From: Niabella beijingensis
GTDB taxonomy: Bacteria; Bacteroidota; Bacteroidia; Chitinophagales; Chitinophagaceae
NCBI RefSeq assembly: GCF_020034665.1
Contig: NZ_JAIQDI010000002.1
Coordinates: 682,001 to 746,000 of the forward strand
Reading direction: 5' to 3'
DNA length: 64,000 nucleotides
Both the position numbers and the translations under genes were made by a program. The notes beneath the pieces are model-generated. The model had not been told where the DNA came from. It did not search any database and saw only the letters and a list, made by a program, of their open reading frames with translations. Below, piece after piece: positions 9,521 to 17,462 of the stretch (position 1 is its first letter; every line of letters begins with the position of its first letter).

Positions 9521-9613
9521 GTGCCGCCTGTTATCTGACAGACTATAAAACATGAATACATCCTGCCTGCAGGCGGTTATATTTAGTGTCCCGAATACGA
9601 CATAAGACCTCTG

Positions 9614-9670
9614 TTAATGCCCCTGCGCAACCAGACAGATGTCCTTCTGTTGCACCACCCGGGGCATTAA
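9614..9670. repeat. Interrupted inverted repeat in the yeiH-secG spacer
   Basis: TTAATGCCCC (9614-9623) and GGGGCATTAA (9661-9670) are exact reverse complements 37 bases apart. Inside them GCAAC and GTTGC (about 9627-9652) can also pair, followed by AGA/TCT around a bulged base, so an RNA from either strand could fold into a two-level stem. It sits just beside the secG terminator hairpin. It may be an extended termination structure or a small structured RNA. No known RNA family is recognised. Confidence 0.5.
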
Positions 9671-9702
9671 AAAATCCCGGAATCGCATTGCCGTTCCGGG
9701 AT
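9669..9702 (-). terminator. Rho-independent terminator of the secG transcript
   Basis: ATCCCGGAA (9674-9682) pairs perfectly with TTCCGGGAT (9694-9702) around an 11-base loop. Read on the minus strand the stem is followed by six T residues, so it terminates the leftward lptE-TPR-secG transcript 24 bases after the secG stop. On the plus strand there is no comparable T run. Confidence 0.8.
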
Positions 9703-9726
9703 CTTATTATTATCAGAATTCTGTTC

Positions 9727-10131
9727 TTATTTTCCTGAATCTGCTTTTGGCAGGGGAGCTGTCTGAACCGGTGCTGTTTGTGTGCCCGGTTGTTGCGCGC
9801 CGTTGTTAAAAGGAACGGCGGGTGCTGCCTGGGGTTGTGCCTGCTGTACCGGTTGTGTGCCTACATCCTGTAATCTTCCGTTGTTAGTACCGCCGGATTT
9901 GGTACCGGATATAAAGAACGTGGAAAACAGGCATAAAAGACCGATAATGGCCGCAAAGATCCAGGTGCCTTTTTCCAGCACGTCATTGGTTTGTTTCACG
10001 CCCATGAACTGGCTACTTACACCACCGAAAGTACCGGCAAGACCGCCTCCTTTGGGGTTCTGGATCAATACGATAAAGCTTAAGATCACACAAGCCAGTA
10101 TAATGAGTATTACAAAAAGTGTTGTTAACAT
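9727..10131 (-). CDS. secG: Preprotein translocase subunit SecG
   Basis: 134 aa. SecG is the small inner-membrane subunit of the SecYEG channel that assists SecA-driven export. The N-terminal helix (MLTTLFVILIILACVILSFIVLIQ) is followed by the hallmark NPKGGGLAGTFGG loop and a second helix (WIFAAIIGLLCLFSTFFI). The last 50 residues form a Gln/Pro/Ala-rich tail longer than in E. coli SecG, which is common in this phylum. It starts 5 bases after the stop of the upstream TPR-like gene and is the last gene before a clear terminator. Confidence 0.95.
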   Translation of the reverse strand: MLTTLFVILIILACVILSFIVLIQNPKGGGLAGTFGGVSSQFMGVKQTNDVLEKGTWIFAAIIGLLCLFSTFFISGTKSGGTNNGRLQDVGTQPVQQAQPQAAPAVPFNNGAQQPGTQTAPVQTAPLPKADSGK

Positions 10132-10136
10132 GGAAT

Positions 10137-10877
10137 CTATTTCTTTAAATGTTCGATTTTCGCTGCAAAATAAGCTCTTTTAGAGGGATTTAGCAAACTT
10201 AATTTTTGGTAGATCTCAATGGCCTTGGCCTTATTGCCCTGTTTGGCCCATACTTCAGCCATGGCCGCGGTTTCTTCGTTCTCGCCATCCAATGATTTTT
10301 CCGCCATTTTTTCGATCACCGCCTCGTTATTGGCGCTGAGCCGGATACCCGCCGTTGCATCCGGCAGCCGGCGCATTTCCCTGAGCCAGGAGGTAAAGCT
10401 TTTTAGCTGATTTCCAAACCGGTCGCCCTCGCCCGCGGCTGCTTCGTCCTGCAGGTTAATGCCCTGGGAAGCAAAATAATCTACGGTGTAGTAAGGCGTA
10501 AACAGCAGGTCGGCTTTTGCCGGGTCCATTGGTTCCAGCTTCAGCCCGGGAATTACAGGCACTTCTGCTGATTCCGTTGCGGCAACCGCTTCCTCCGGGG
10601 TTTCCATAGCTTCCGGTGCCTTCACAACAGCGGAGGAAGGTTTACTGCCGGCGAAGAACTGGTATTGGAGCAACAGCGGATCCTGGAAATAAAGCAGGGT
10701 CTTTTGCCATTGTGCGTCAAAGCGGCTGTCGCCGTTTTCTTTCAGCCGCGCTGCCAGTAATAACTGAAGGGCAGGGGCATAGGGATATTTTTGCGCCAGG
10801 GCCTCCAGATCGGCTTCCGGCAGGGACTGCTGGTGGGGAAACACCGCATAAGCGATGTTGTTGATAAAATGATTCAT
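10137..10877 (-). CDS. TPR-like cytoplasmic protein of unknown function
   Basis: 246 aa with no signal peptide. The first 80 residues look helical (LEALAQKYPYAPALQLLLAARL). A Pro/Glu/Ala-rich centre follows, and the C-terminus holds one recognisable TPR-like helix pair (MAEVWAKQGNKAKAIEIYQKLSLLNPSKRAYFAAKIEHL). An uncharacterised gene in this slot between lptE and secG recurs in Bacteroidota as I remember it, suggesting a conserved envelope or secretion context, but its role is unknown. It is almost contiguous with secG downstream. Confidence 0.75.
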   Translation of the reverse strand: MNHFINNIAYAVFPHQQSLPEADLEALAQKYPYAPALQLLLAARLKENGDSRFDAQWQKTLLYFQDPLLLQYQFFAGSKPSSAVVKAPEAMETPEEAVAATESAEVPVIPGLKLEPMDPAKADLLFTPYYTVDYFASQGINLQDEAAAGEGDRFGNQLKSFTSWLREMRRLPDATAGIRLSANNEAVIEKMAEKSLDGENEETAAMAEVWAKQGNKAKAIEIYQKLSLLNPSKRAYFAAKIEHLKK

Positions 10878-10991
10878 ACGTTTGTTTCTTGTTGCGGGCC
10901 GCCCCGTAACCGATAAGGGCGGGCATCGTACTGATCGTTGTTACCGGAGAATAATTGCGCTACCCCGGTTCTGTTTTTTATGCTTCCGGCG

Positions 10992-11519
10992 CTACCAGTT
11001 GGAGAAGATCCGGTTAAAGATATCATCAGAAAGGCTTCGCAGCATCTCCGACTTAAGCCCCTGTTCCGCCTGTTGCAGGGCCAGTGTGCCATCGTAGTCG
11101 AAGCTGCGTGTTACATCATATTTATTTGTTTTCTGGGAATGATTGTCCCTTACTTCGATATGAACACCCACATTCAGACGGTTGGTATTGGCCCGCTGGT
11201 TGGAAACCCCTGAAGTAGCAAAGGAGTAGGAGGTAATGGTACAGTTGATATCCCAGTCGCCATCATCTCCATTGGTTTGTTTCAGCCGGGTCTGGCTGAC
11301 CACCTTTTGTTTCAGGCGCTCGGTCAGCTCCGGTGCCAGTTGCGGGTTTACATAGGATGCCTTGTTCTGGATGATCCCTATGCGGACCACGCTGATGGAA
11401 TCCGGGATGCTTACATCTTTAAATTTGTAAACACCGCAGCCGCTTTGTGCAAAAGCCAGTACAACTATTGCGGCCACTACCAGCGATGCAAAAAAGCCTT
11501 TATAGTTCTTCAATATCAT
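10992..11519 (-). CDS. lptE: LptE-like LPS-assembly lipoprotein
   Basis: 175 aa from ATG 11519. The N-terminus (MILKNYKG, hydrophobic core, then AQSGCGVYKF) is a lipoprotein signal with the acylated Cys in SGC. The mature protein (GVYKFKDVSIPDSISVVRIGIIQN, VNPQLAPELTERLKQKVVSQTRL) has the beta-alpha-beta pattern of the LptE family, which plugs the LptD barrel that delivers LPS to the outer leaflet. The frame extends upstream to 11567, but those residues lie before the signal peptide. The start overlaps the end of the sigma-54 activator gene by 20 bases, implying translational coupling. Confidence 0.85.
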   Translation of the reverse strand: MILKNYKGFFASLVVAAIVVLAFAQSGCGVYKFKDVSIPDSISVVRIGIIQNKASYVNPQLAPELTERLKQKVVSQTRLKQTNGDDGDWDINCTITSYSFATSGVSNQRANTNRLNVGVHIEVRDNHSQKTNKYDVTRSFDYDGTLALQQAEQGLKSEMLRSLSDDIFNRIFSNW

Positions 11520-12759
11520 ATTCCTTAAGTTTTCTGTAAAGCGTGCGCTCGCTGATGCCCAGATCAAGCGATGCGTCCTTGCGTTTTCCTTTGTGCTTTT
11601 TCAGCGCTTTAATGATCAGCTCTTTTTCTTTTTCCATGATGTTCAGGCTTTCATCCACTTCCTCGTGTTCGTCAATGGCATTGTCAACGATCACCGATGC
11701 TGCGGACGGCTGCGGCATGCTTAGCTGAACCGGCTGGTAGCTGGCCACGGGTGCCGGCAGGTAGCTGGAGTCATGACCATTATTCAGGTCCTTGAGCTCA
11801 TTGATCAATGCAGGATTCTGGGCGGCCACCGAAGGATTCTGCAGCACTTCCAGGAACATGCGCTTGAGCTCATTGACATCTTTCTTCATGTCAAAGAAAA
11901 GCTTGTAAAGAATCTCCCTTTCGTTCTGAAATTCGCTCTGTTTCTGGGTGGAACTAAGTGCCGGCAGCCGGTTATTGGAATAGGGCTGAAGATACCGGCT
12001 GAGCGCCTTTGCAGAGATCTGCTTGTTTTCGGATAAGACAGAGATCTGTTCGGCAATATTTTTCAGTTCCCGGATATTTCCCGGCCAGGGATATTCCAGC
12101 AACAGGTTTTTTGCCTCCTCATCCAGCTGCACCGACTGGGTCTTGTACTTATCCGCAAAGTCTGCTGCGAATTTCCGGAACAATAATACGATATCTTCCT
12201 TCCGGGCGGAAAGGGAAGGCACCCGTATGGGCACGGTGCTTAACCGGTAATAAAGATCTTCCCTGAATTTATTTTGTTCTACCAGTTTGAGCAGGTCCTT
12301 GTTTGTGGCAGCGATCACCCGGACATCTGTTTTCTGAACTTTGCTGGATCCCACGCGGATGTATTCCCCCGCTTCCAGCACCCGCAGCAAACGGGCCTGC
12401 GTGCCCAGCGGCATTTCGCCGATCTCATCGAGAAAGATCGTACCGCCGTTCACCGTTTCAAAATAACCTTTCCGGGCATCCACTGCGCCGGTAAAGGAGC
12501 CTTTTTCATGTCCGAACAGTTCGGAATCAATCGTGCCTTCCGGTATGGCGCCACAGTTCACCGCGATAAACGGGTTGTGCTTACGGGCCGAAAGGGAGTG
12601 TATGATAGAGGAAAAGGCCTCTTTTCCCACACCGCTGTCCCCGATGATCAGCACGGTAAGGTCGGTGTTGGCCACCTGCACCGCTACCTGCAAGGCATAG
12701 TTCAATTCGGGTGAATTGCCAATGATGTTAAAGCGGTTTTTTATTGATTGTAGCTCCAT
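11500..12759 (-). CDS. Sigma-54-dependent activator without an N-terminal sensory domain
   Basis: 419 aa. The AAA+ domain begins almost at once (IIGNSPELNYALQVA) with Walker A GDSGVGKE, the sigma-54 contact loop GSFTGA (a frequent variant of GAFTGA) and Walker B GGTIFLDEIGEM. An arginine-finger region (FREDLYYRLSTVPI) follows. A low-complexity linker of about 110 residues leads to a Fis-type helix-turn-helix at the C-terminus (KDASLDLGISERTLYRKLKEY). There is no receiver, GAF or PAS domain, so activity must be set by abundance, a partner or the linker. The neighbours, miaB upstream and lptE/TPR/secG downstream, suggest control of envelope genes, but this is inference. Confidence 0.88.
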   Translation of the reverse strand: MELQSIKNRFNIIGNSPELNYALQVAVQVANTDLTVLIIGDSGVGKEAFSSIIHSLSARKHNPFIAVNCGAIPEGTIDSELFGHEKGSFTGAVDARKGYFETVNGGTIFLDEIGEMPLGTQARLLRVLEAGEYIRVGSSKVQKTDVRVIAATNKDLLKLVEQNKFREDLYYRLSTVPIRVPSLSARKEDIVLLFRKFAADFADKYKTQSVQLDEEAKNLLLEYPWPGNIRELKNIAEQISVLSENKQISAKALSRYLQPYSNNRLPALSSTQKQSEFQNEREILYKLFFDMKKDVNELKRMFLEVLQNPSVAAQNPALINELKDLNNGHDSSYLPAPVASYQPVQLSMPQPSAASVIVDNAIDEHEEVDESLNIMEKEKELIIKALKKHKGKRKDASLDLGISERTLYRKLKEYDIEEL

Positions 12760-12882
12760 TTATTTACAATTCTTTTTTATTGTCAGCACTCCCGGCGTAT
12801 TGTTCCAGAGGAGATGCTGCTGCATTTTCCGGAACCTGCCGGGTTTAATAATTTGGGGCCATGCCGGATACCGGCCGGCTGG

Positions 12883-14319
12883 TTATACGATCGTACCAAA
12901 CAGCGTGGCCTGTGTACAGTCATTGATCTGCACAAAAACATAATCGCCCTTTTGATGGGTGCTTTCCTCCGGTTTGGGAAAGATCACTACTTTGTTCTGA
13001 GAGGTCCGGCCCACCCACTGCGCACTGCTGCGCTTGCTGTCGCCATCGATCAGCACTTTATAGGTGGCCCCGATATCTTTTTTATAGTCCGCCAGCGACA
13101 GCTGATTTTGTTTTTCAATGATCTCCTGCAGCCGCTGCTTTTTTATTTCCAGGGGAATATCGTCCTGGTAACGGCGCTGGGCCAGTGTGCCCGGGCGCTC
13201 GCTGTAATAGAACATATACCCGTACACATAGTTGCTGTAATCCATAATGGATAGCGTGTCCTGGTGATCCTGATCGGTTTCCGTACAAAAACCTGCAATG
13301 ATATCGGAGGTGATGCTGCAATCGGGCAGGATCTCGCGGATCCGGTCCACCTTTTTCATATACCATTCACGGGTATAGGTACGGTTCATCAGCTGTAATA
13401 TGCGCGTGGAGCCGCTTTGAACGGGCAGGTGGATGCATTTGCAGATATTTTCATGTGCTGCCATCGTATGCAATACGTCATCGGTAATGTCTTTAGGGTG
13501 GGAGGTGGAAAACCGTACTCTCAATTCGGGGGAAATCAGTGCGACCTGTTCCAGCAGGCTGGCAAAACTGATCGCATCGGCTTCGGTCCCGTCTTTGGGG
13601 ATGTAGTGGTAAGAATCCACGTTCTGTCCCAGCAGGGTCACCTCTTTATATCCTTTTTCAAAAAGATCTTTACATTCATTGATGATGCTTTCCGCATCCC
13701 GGCTGCGCTCTCTTCCTCTCGTGAACGGCACCACACAGAAAGAACACATATTGTTACACCCCCGCATAATGCTTACAAAAGCGCTGACACCATTGCTGTT
13801 GAGCCGTACGGGCGCAATATCCGCATAAGTCTCTTCACGGCTCAAAAGCACATTCACACTTTTTTGTCCGTCGTTGGCTTCATCCACCAGGCGGGGTAAA
13901 CTGCGGTAGGCATCGGGTCCTACAACAATATCCACCAGTTTCTCTTCTTCCAGGAATTTGGATTTGAGGCGTTCCGCCATGCAGCCCAGCACACCGATAA
14001 GGGTGCCGGGCCGGCCGGCTTTCAGCCTTTTAAAATCGGAGAGCCGTTTACGAACCGTCTGTTCCGCTTTTTCCCGAATGGAACAGGTGTTGATAAAAAT
14101 AAGATCTGCTTCCTCCACATTCCGGGTGGCGCCAAATCCTTCCTTATTTAAAATAGCTGCCACCACTTCACTGTCGGCAAAGTTCATCTGGCAGCCATAA
14201 CTTTCTATGTAAAAACGCTTTGCATAGCTGTTAGGGTCATTCGTAAAGGGCGCAAACTGCTCTCCCTGACGCGTCTCATCAAGCACCTTTGTTGTTGCTA
14301 CATCTAACATACTGCTCAT
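12883..14319 (-). CDS. miaB: tRNA-2-methylthio-N6-dimethylallyladenosine synthase MiaB
   Basis: 478 aa from ATG 14319; the frame runs upstream to 14406, but family N-termini support MSSMLDV. It adds the methylthio group to i6A37 of tRNAs reading UNN codons. The N-terminal UPF0004 domain has the auxiliary cluster cysteines C43 (SYGCQMN), C79 (NTCSIRE) and C113 (GCMAER). The radical SAM domain has C188, C192 and C195 (GCNNMCSFC). The C-terminal TRAM domain ([12 protein letters not shown] to [11 protein letters not shown]) binds tRNA. A TATCTTTG box lies 13 bases upstream. Confidence 0.95.
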   Translation of the reverse strand: MSSMLDVATTKVLDETRQGEQFAPFTNDPNSYAKRFYIESYGCQMNFADSEVVAAILNKEGFGATRNVEEADLIFINTCSIREKAEQTVRKRLSDFKRLKAGRPGTLIGVLGCMAERLKSKFLEEEKLVDIVVGPDAYRSLPRLVDEANDGQKSVNVLLSREETYADIAPVRLNSNGVSAFVSIMRGCNNMCSFCVVPFTRGRERSRDAESIINECKDLFEKGYKEVTLLGQNVDSYHYIPKDGTEADAISFASLLEQVALISPELRVRFSTSHPKDITDDVLHTMAAHENICKCIHLPVQSGSTRILQLMNRTYTREWYMKKVDRIREILPDCSITSDIIAGFCTETDQDHQDTLSIMDYSNYVYGYMFYYSERPGTLAQRRYQDDIPLEIKKQRLQEIIEKQNQLSLADYKKDIGATYKVLIDGDSKRSSAQWVGRTSQNKVVIFPKPEESTHQKGDYVFVQINDCTQATLFGTIV

Positions 14320-14332
14320 TATTATAAAATCG

Positions 14333-14340
14333 CAAAGATA
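14333..14340 (-). promoter_or_regulatory. -7 box upstream of miaB
   Basis: On the minus strand TATCTTTG fits TAnnTTTG exactly and ends 13 bases before the miaB ATG at 14319, predicting a very short leader. No convincing TTTG -33 element is present at 17-23 bases. Confidence 0.45.
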
Positions 14341-14450
14341 GGTAAATCTCCTGTTTGTATGACAGTATGGCAGTAGGGAAATGTTAATTCCGGCCCTGCA
14401 TACCACGGATCACCGGTTCAGCAGCCGGGTCAGTTTTAAACGGGCGCCCG

Positions 14451-15128
14451 CTAAAAATCTTTTGGAAGGTACAGCCGGTATTTTTCCAGAACCTTTCCGT
14501 CTGCATACAGCTCAAAATTGATATAGCCGGCTTTGTAAAAATAAGAGCGATCCAGCTTAAACCGTTTCTCCTTTACGTTTTTCAATTCAAACAGCGGCTG
14601 ATTGGTCTCACTAAAAAATTTAATGTCGTATTTCCGGGAGTCCATCGGAAGTTCTACCCGCACATACCGGTCCGGGGTGGTAAAAATATATTTCGACTGT
14701 ACAAATCCCGCAGGAAGAAAATCATTGGTCTGGGCGGCAGGATTGTTGTTGGTATTCACATCGCTGTAAGCGCCGGCTACGCCGGAAGTATCAACCATTG
14801 GACGTTTGGCTTTTGTCATGGCGTATTTTCCGCCGTCCAGGAGCACATATACGCGGTAGTACATGCTGTCGCCGGGCGGGTTGGGGTCGGAAACCCCGTT
14901 ATCCTTAAGATTCGGATCCGGAGGGGAGCCGATGGATTGAAAATACCTGCTGCTGTCGTACGACCGCTGAACGGAGATCATCTTTACGGAAGGAAAGTTG
15001 TGGGTCCAGGAAACCACTACGCGTTTCCCCACCTTGAATACCGAAAAATCTTTGGGGAGGTCTTCCTGGCTGTAAGAGAAATTACCGACTGCAAGTCCGA
15101 TCAAGAGTAACAAAGCTATTTTTTTCAT
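14451..15128 (-). CDS. Secreted protein of unknown function
   Basis: 225 aa with a clear signal peptide (MKKIALLLLIGLAVGNFSYS). The mature region begins with a beta-rich stretch (FSVFKVGKRVVVSWTHNFPSVKMISVQRSYD) resembling the start of a fibronectin-III-like module, with several YRVYVLLDGG-type strands. The second half (VRVELPMDSRKYDIKFFSE, FKLDRSYFYKAGYINFELYADG) also reads as beta sandwich. I recognise no catalytic motif. It has its own TATCTTTG promoter box and lies upstream of miaB on the same strand, separated by 131 bases. Periplasmic or surface location is predicted; function unknown. Confidence 0.75.
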   Translation of the reverse strand: MKKIALLLLIGLAVGNFSYSQEDLPKDFSVFKVGKRVVVSWTHNFPSVKMISVQRSYDSSRYFQSIGSPPDPNLKDNGVSDPNPPGDSMYYRVYVLLDGGKYAMTKAKRPMVDTSGVAGAYSDVNTNNNPAAQTNDFLPAGFVQSKYIFTTPDRYVRVELPMDSRKYDIKFFSETNQPLFELKNVKEKRFKLDRSYFYKAGYINFELYADGKVLEKYRLYLPKDF

Positions 15129-15163
15129 ATCCTGTGCGCTGTATCTGCTGTTGTTGATTCAAA

Positions 15164-15171
15164 CAAAGATA
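15164..15171 (-). promoter_or_regulatory. -7 box upstream of the secreted 225-aa protein gene
   Basis: TATCTTTG on the minus strand, an exact TAnnTTTG match, 35 bases before the ATG at 15128. A T-rich run (rc of the A tract near 15193-15198) lies about 21 bases further upstream where a -33 element would be. Confidence 0.45.
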
Positions 15172-15190
15172 ATGCTGCCCTGCATATCCG

Positions 15191-16063
15191 TTAAAAAATT
15201 AACGTTCCTTTTGGCAGCGACCGGTTTCCCTGCAGCCCCCCGCTGTGAATGACCAGCAGTTTTCTGCAATCACTGAAATCCTTTTCCAGTACTGCTTTTA
15301 CGCCGTAGAACAATTTGGCGGTATATACAAAGTCGGTAGGGATGCCCGTCCGGTCATATAATTCATTCATAAAACGAAGGAGGGTGGCATTATATTTTGC
15401 ATAGCCGCCAAAATGAAAATCAGGGTAGATCCTGCATTTTCCGGGATACCGGGGATAGAGTGCCGCAATCTCCTGTGTTAAGCTTTTATGATTTTTCAGC
15501 ACACTGAACCCGGAAATGCCTGCCGGGGCAACGGCCCGCTGCATCAGCCCGGCCAGCATGGTGCCCGTTCCTGTGGCACAGCAGATCTGGTCGTACATAC
15601 CGGCAGGAACGGGAATGGTGGCGGCGCCCTGCATGCCCGTTGTGCCATAACCACCTTCAGGTATTACCAGCCATCCGGCGTTGTTTACTGCCTGGGGCAG
15701 GATCTTTTCTTTATAATCCTGCCGTGAGATAAAATGCAGTTCCATGCCCAGGGATGCAGCATCTGCAAGGGTTGGCGCGTATCCGGAAGGCGCTTCGCCG
15801 CGGATAATACCGGCGCAGCGCAGGCCTGTTAAGTTGCAGGCAGCAGCGGTTGCGAGGATGTGGTTGGAATAGGCCCCCCCGAAAGTAACAATGGCCTTTC
15901 CTTCCTGTTGGGCAGCTTCCAGGTAATAGCGCAGTTTGTACCACTTATTACCGCTCACCTGCGGATGGATCCTGTCGAGCCGGAGCACATCTACCGAAGT
16001 GTTTCCGTTCCCCATCCAGGGCACGGCTTCCAAAACAGCTAAATCTTCACGGATCGGTTCCAT
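15191..16063 (-). CDS. PLP-dependent ACC deaminase / D-cysteine desulfhydrase family protein
   Basis: 290 aa. The fold is the tryptophan-synthase-beta type of PLP enzyme. VSGNKWYKLRYYLEAA contains the lysine expected to hold PLP (GNK), and TFGGAYSNHILATAAA is the substrate-carboxylate loop. A glycine-rich phosphate loop (CCATGTGTMLAGLM) follows. It is shorter than typical ACC deaminases (about 330 residues), as are many Bacteroidota homologues, so the substrate cannot be told from sequence; D-cysteine or another D-amino acid is as likely as ACC. The gene is divergent from the nucleotidyltransferase and ends 19 bases before the promoter box of the secreted-protein gene downstream on the same strand. 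Confidence 0.82.
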   Translation of the reverse strand: MEPIREDLAVLEAVPWMGNGNTSVDVLRLDRIHPQVSGNKWYKLRYYLEAAQQEGKAIVTFGGAYSNHILATAAACNLTGLRCAGIIRGEAPSGYAPTLADAASLGMELHFISRQDYKEKILPQAVNNAGWLVIPEGGYGTTGMQGAATIPVPAGMYDQICCATGTGTMLAGLMQRAVAPAGISGFSVLKNHKSLTQEIAALYPRYPGKCRIYPDFHFGGYAKYNATLLRFMNELYDRTGIPTDFVYTAKLFYGVKAVLEKDFSDCRKLLVIHSGGLQGNRSLPKGTLIF

Positions 16064-16089
16064 CGCTTTTATGAGTTGGCTAATTTACC

Positions 16090-16097
16090 TATTTTTG
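16090..16097 (+). promoter_or_regulatory. Candidate promoter of the nucleotidyltransferase gene
   Basis: TATTTTTG matches TAnnTTTG. A TTTT tract (16067-16070) sits 19 bases upstream at the -33 position. The predicted leader to the ATG at 16152 is about 50 bases. Confidence 0.4.
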
Positions 16098-16151
16098 AAA
16101 TCTCGTTAAGTAAAATATATCAATCAGGCAGAAGTCGTAAAAAAAAATTGA

Positions 16152-17048
16152 ATGAAACCAACGTTAGTGATCTTAGCAGCCGGTATGGCATCCCGTTACG
16201 GAAGCATGAAACAGGTGGAGGCGTTCGGGCCTTCCGGAGAAACCATTATGGATTATTCCATTGCTGATGCCATCAGCGCCGGATTTGGAAAAATTGTGTT
16301 TTTGATCCGTAAGCAGTTCGAGTCCAATTTCCGCGAATTGTTTGCTTCCAAACTCGATGGGAAAGTAAATTATGAGTTTGCCTTCCAGGAACTGGATATG
16401 TACCTGGATGGTGCGGAAATACCCGCTGAGCGTACCAAACCCTGGGGAACAGGCCACGCGGTTTTAAGCACACAGAATGTGGTGAAGGAACCCTTTGCGG
16501 TGATCAACGCGGATGATTTTTACGGAGCGGACTCCTTTAAAAAGGCGTTCGGATTTTTAACGGCCGGTGCCGATGAAAAGACCTACGCAGTGGTAGGGTA
16601 TAACCTGATGAACACGCTGTCGGATCATGGAACCGTAAACCGCGGTGTTTGCGGACTGGATGCGAACGGCAACCTCGAGAGCGTGGTGGAACGTTACAAT
16701 ATTGCGGAGCAGGGTGCTGTGGTGATCGCCGATGACGGCCAGGAGCCCCGGGAACTTTCAAAAGATACAACGGTGTCCATGAATTTCTGGTGTTTCCATC
16801 CTTCCATTTATAAATGGTATGAAGAGCAATTTAAACTTTTCATCAAAGAAAATATCAATGTACCGAAGTCCGAATTCCTGATCCCCGCCGTAGTGGATCA
16901 TTTTATTAAAGAAGGCGGAGTGGTGAAGGTCATTAAAACAGACGCACCCTGGTTTGGGGTTACTTATAAGGAAGATGCTCCTGCGGTTCAGAAACAGCTG
17001 AATGACCTTATAGCTCAGGGTGCTTATACCACCAACCTCTGGGGATAA
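16152..17048 (+). CDS. Sugar-phosphate nucleotidyltransferase (NTP_transferase family)
   Basis: 298 aa. The N-terminus MKPTLVILAAGMASRYGSMKQVEAFGPSGETIMDYSI is the nucleotide-binding signature of NDP-sugar pyrophosphorylases (LAAGxxxR...K), and PFAVINADDFYG carries the metal-binding aspartate. It would couple a sugar 1-phosphate to an NTP, but the sugar is not evident from sequence. The length fits the short single-domain group without a hexapeptide acyltransferase tail. It stands alone between a divergent PLP enzyme and tRNA-Gly. Confidence 0.88.
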   Translation: MKPTLVILAAGMASRYGSMKQVEAFGPSGETIMDYSIADAISAGFGKIVFLIRKQFESNFRELFASKLDGKVNYEFAFQELDMYLDGAEIPAERTKPWGTGHAVLSTQNVVKEPFAVINADDFYGADSFKKAFGFLTAGADEKTYAVVGYNLMNTLSDHGTVNRGVCGLDANGNLESVVERYNIAEQGAVVIADDGQEPRELSKDTTVSMNFWCFHPSIYKWYEEQFKLFIKENINVPKSEFLIPAVVDHFIKEGGVVKVIKTDAPWFGVTYKEDAPAVQKQLNDLIAQGAYTTNLWG

Positions 17049-17192
17049 CCGTACAGCGGACAGGTATCTGGCCGGAAGACGGTAAAACTGTTTGTCCATG
17101 GCTCATTGATTTTGCAATGCAGACAGGGACCCGTCCGGAGAATAAACAGTAAAACAACTGTTGAAACTGTCTTTCACCACTTTTTTCTGAAT

Positions 17193-17228
17193 GAAACAGA
17201 ACGGCGCCACACTGCGCGGTTCCTGTTC
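17193..17228. other. Imperfect hairpin in the spacer before tRNA-Gly
   Basis: The spacer 17049-17302 contains no gene that I can support. Within it AACGGCGC (17200-17207) pairs with GCGCGGTT (17214-17221) with one mismatch, and flanking GAAACAG/CCTGTTC extends the stem with a bulge. There is no T run after it on the plus strand, so its role as terminator of the nucleotidyltransferase transcript is uncertain. Confidence 0.35.
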
Positions 17229-17279
17229 CATTCGGTATAAAAAATAGCCCGGTGTTTTTTATTTTATCAGGATACAGCG

Positions 17280-17287
17280 TATATTTA
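17280..17287 (+). promoter_or_regulatory. Candidate promoter of tRNA-Gly
   Basis: TATATTTA differs from TAnnTTTG only in the last base. A TTTTTT run (17255-17260) ends 19 bases upstream as a likely -33 element. Transcription would start about 8 bases before the mature tRNA 5' end at 17303. Confidence 0.4.
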
Positions 17288-17302
17288 TAGCCGCCATTAA
17301 AA

Positions 17303-17375
17303 GCGGAAGTAGCTCACCTGGTAGAGCGGCAGCTTCCCAAGCTGCAGGTAGCCGGTTCGAGTCCGGTCTTCCGCT
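17303..17375 (+). tRNA. tRNA-Gly (anticodon CCC)
   Basis: 73 nt cloverleaf. The acceptor stem GCGGAAG pairs with CTTCCGC, followed by discriminator T and no encoded CCA. The D arm is GCTC...GAGC. The anticodon arm GCAGC-TTCCCAA-GCTGC gives anticodon CCC at 34-36. The T arm GCCGG-TTCGAGT-CCGGT has one G-T pair. It reads GGG glycine codons. Confidence 0.96.
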
Positions 17376-17447
17376 CTTTTATTTTATCCCGGTTGCGGGA
17401 TCCGCGGATGGGTCTGGTTGTGTTTTTAATATTCTGCAGATTCCCCT

Positions 17448-17455
17448 TATCTTTG
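17448..17455 (+). promoter_or_regulatory. -7 box upstream of pyrB
   Basis: TATCTTTG matches TAnnTTTG exactly. A TTTT tract (17424-17427) lies 20 bases upstream as a weak -33 element. The box ends only 7 bases before the ATG at 17463, so the transcript would be leaderless or nearly so. Confidence 0.5.
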
Positions 17456-17462
17456 TCCTTTA

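Noticed and set aside
17145..17162. AACAGT/ACTGTT hairpin after the nucleotidyltransferase gene
   Set aside because: Short AT-rich stem without a following T tract; likely chance.
17386..17401. ATCCCG/CGGGAT hairpin just after tRNA-Gly
   Set aside because: Only 6 bp and no T run after it; the T-rich bases precede it. Too weak to call a terminator.
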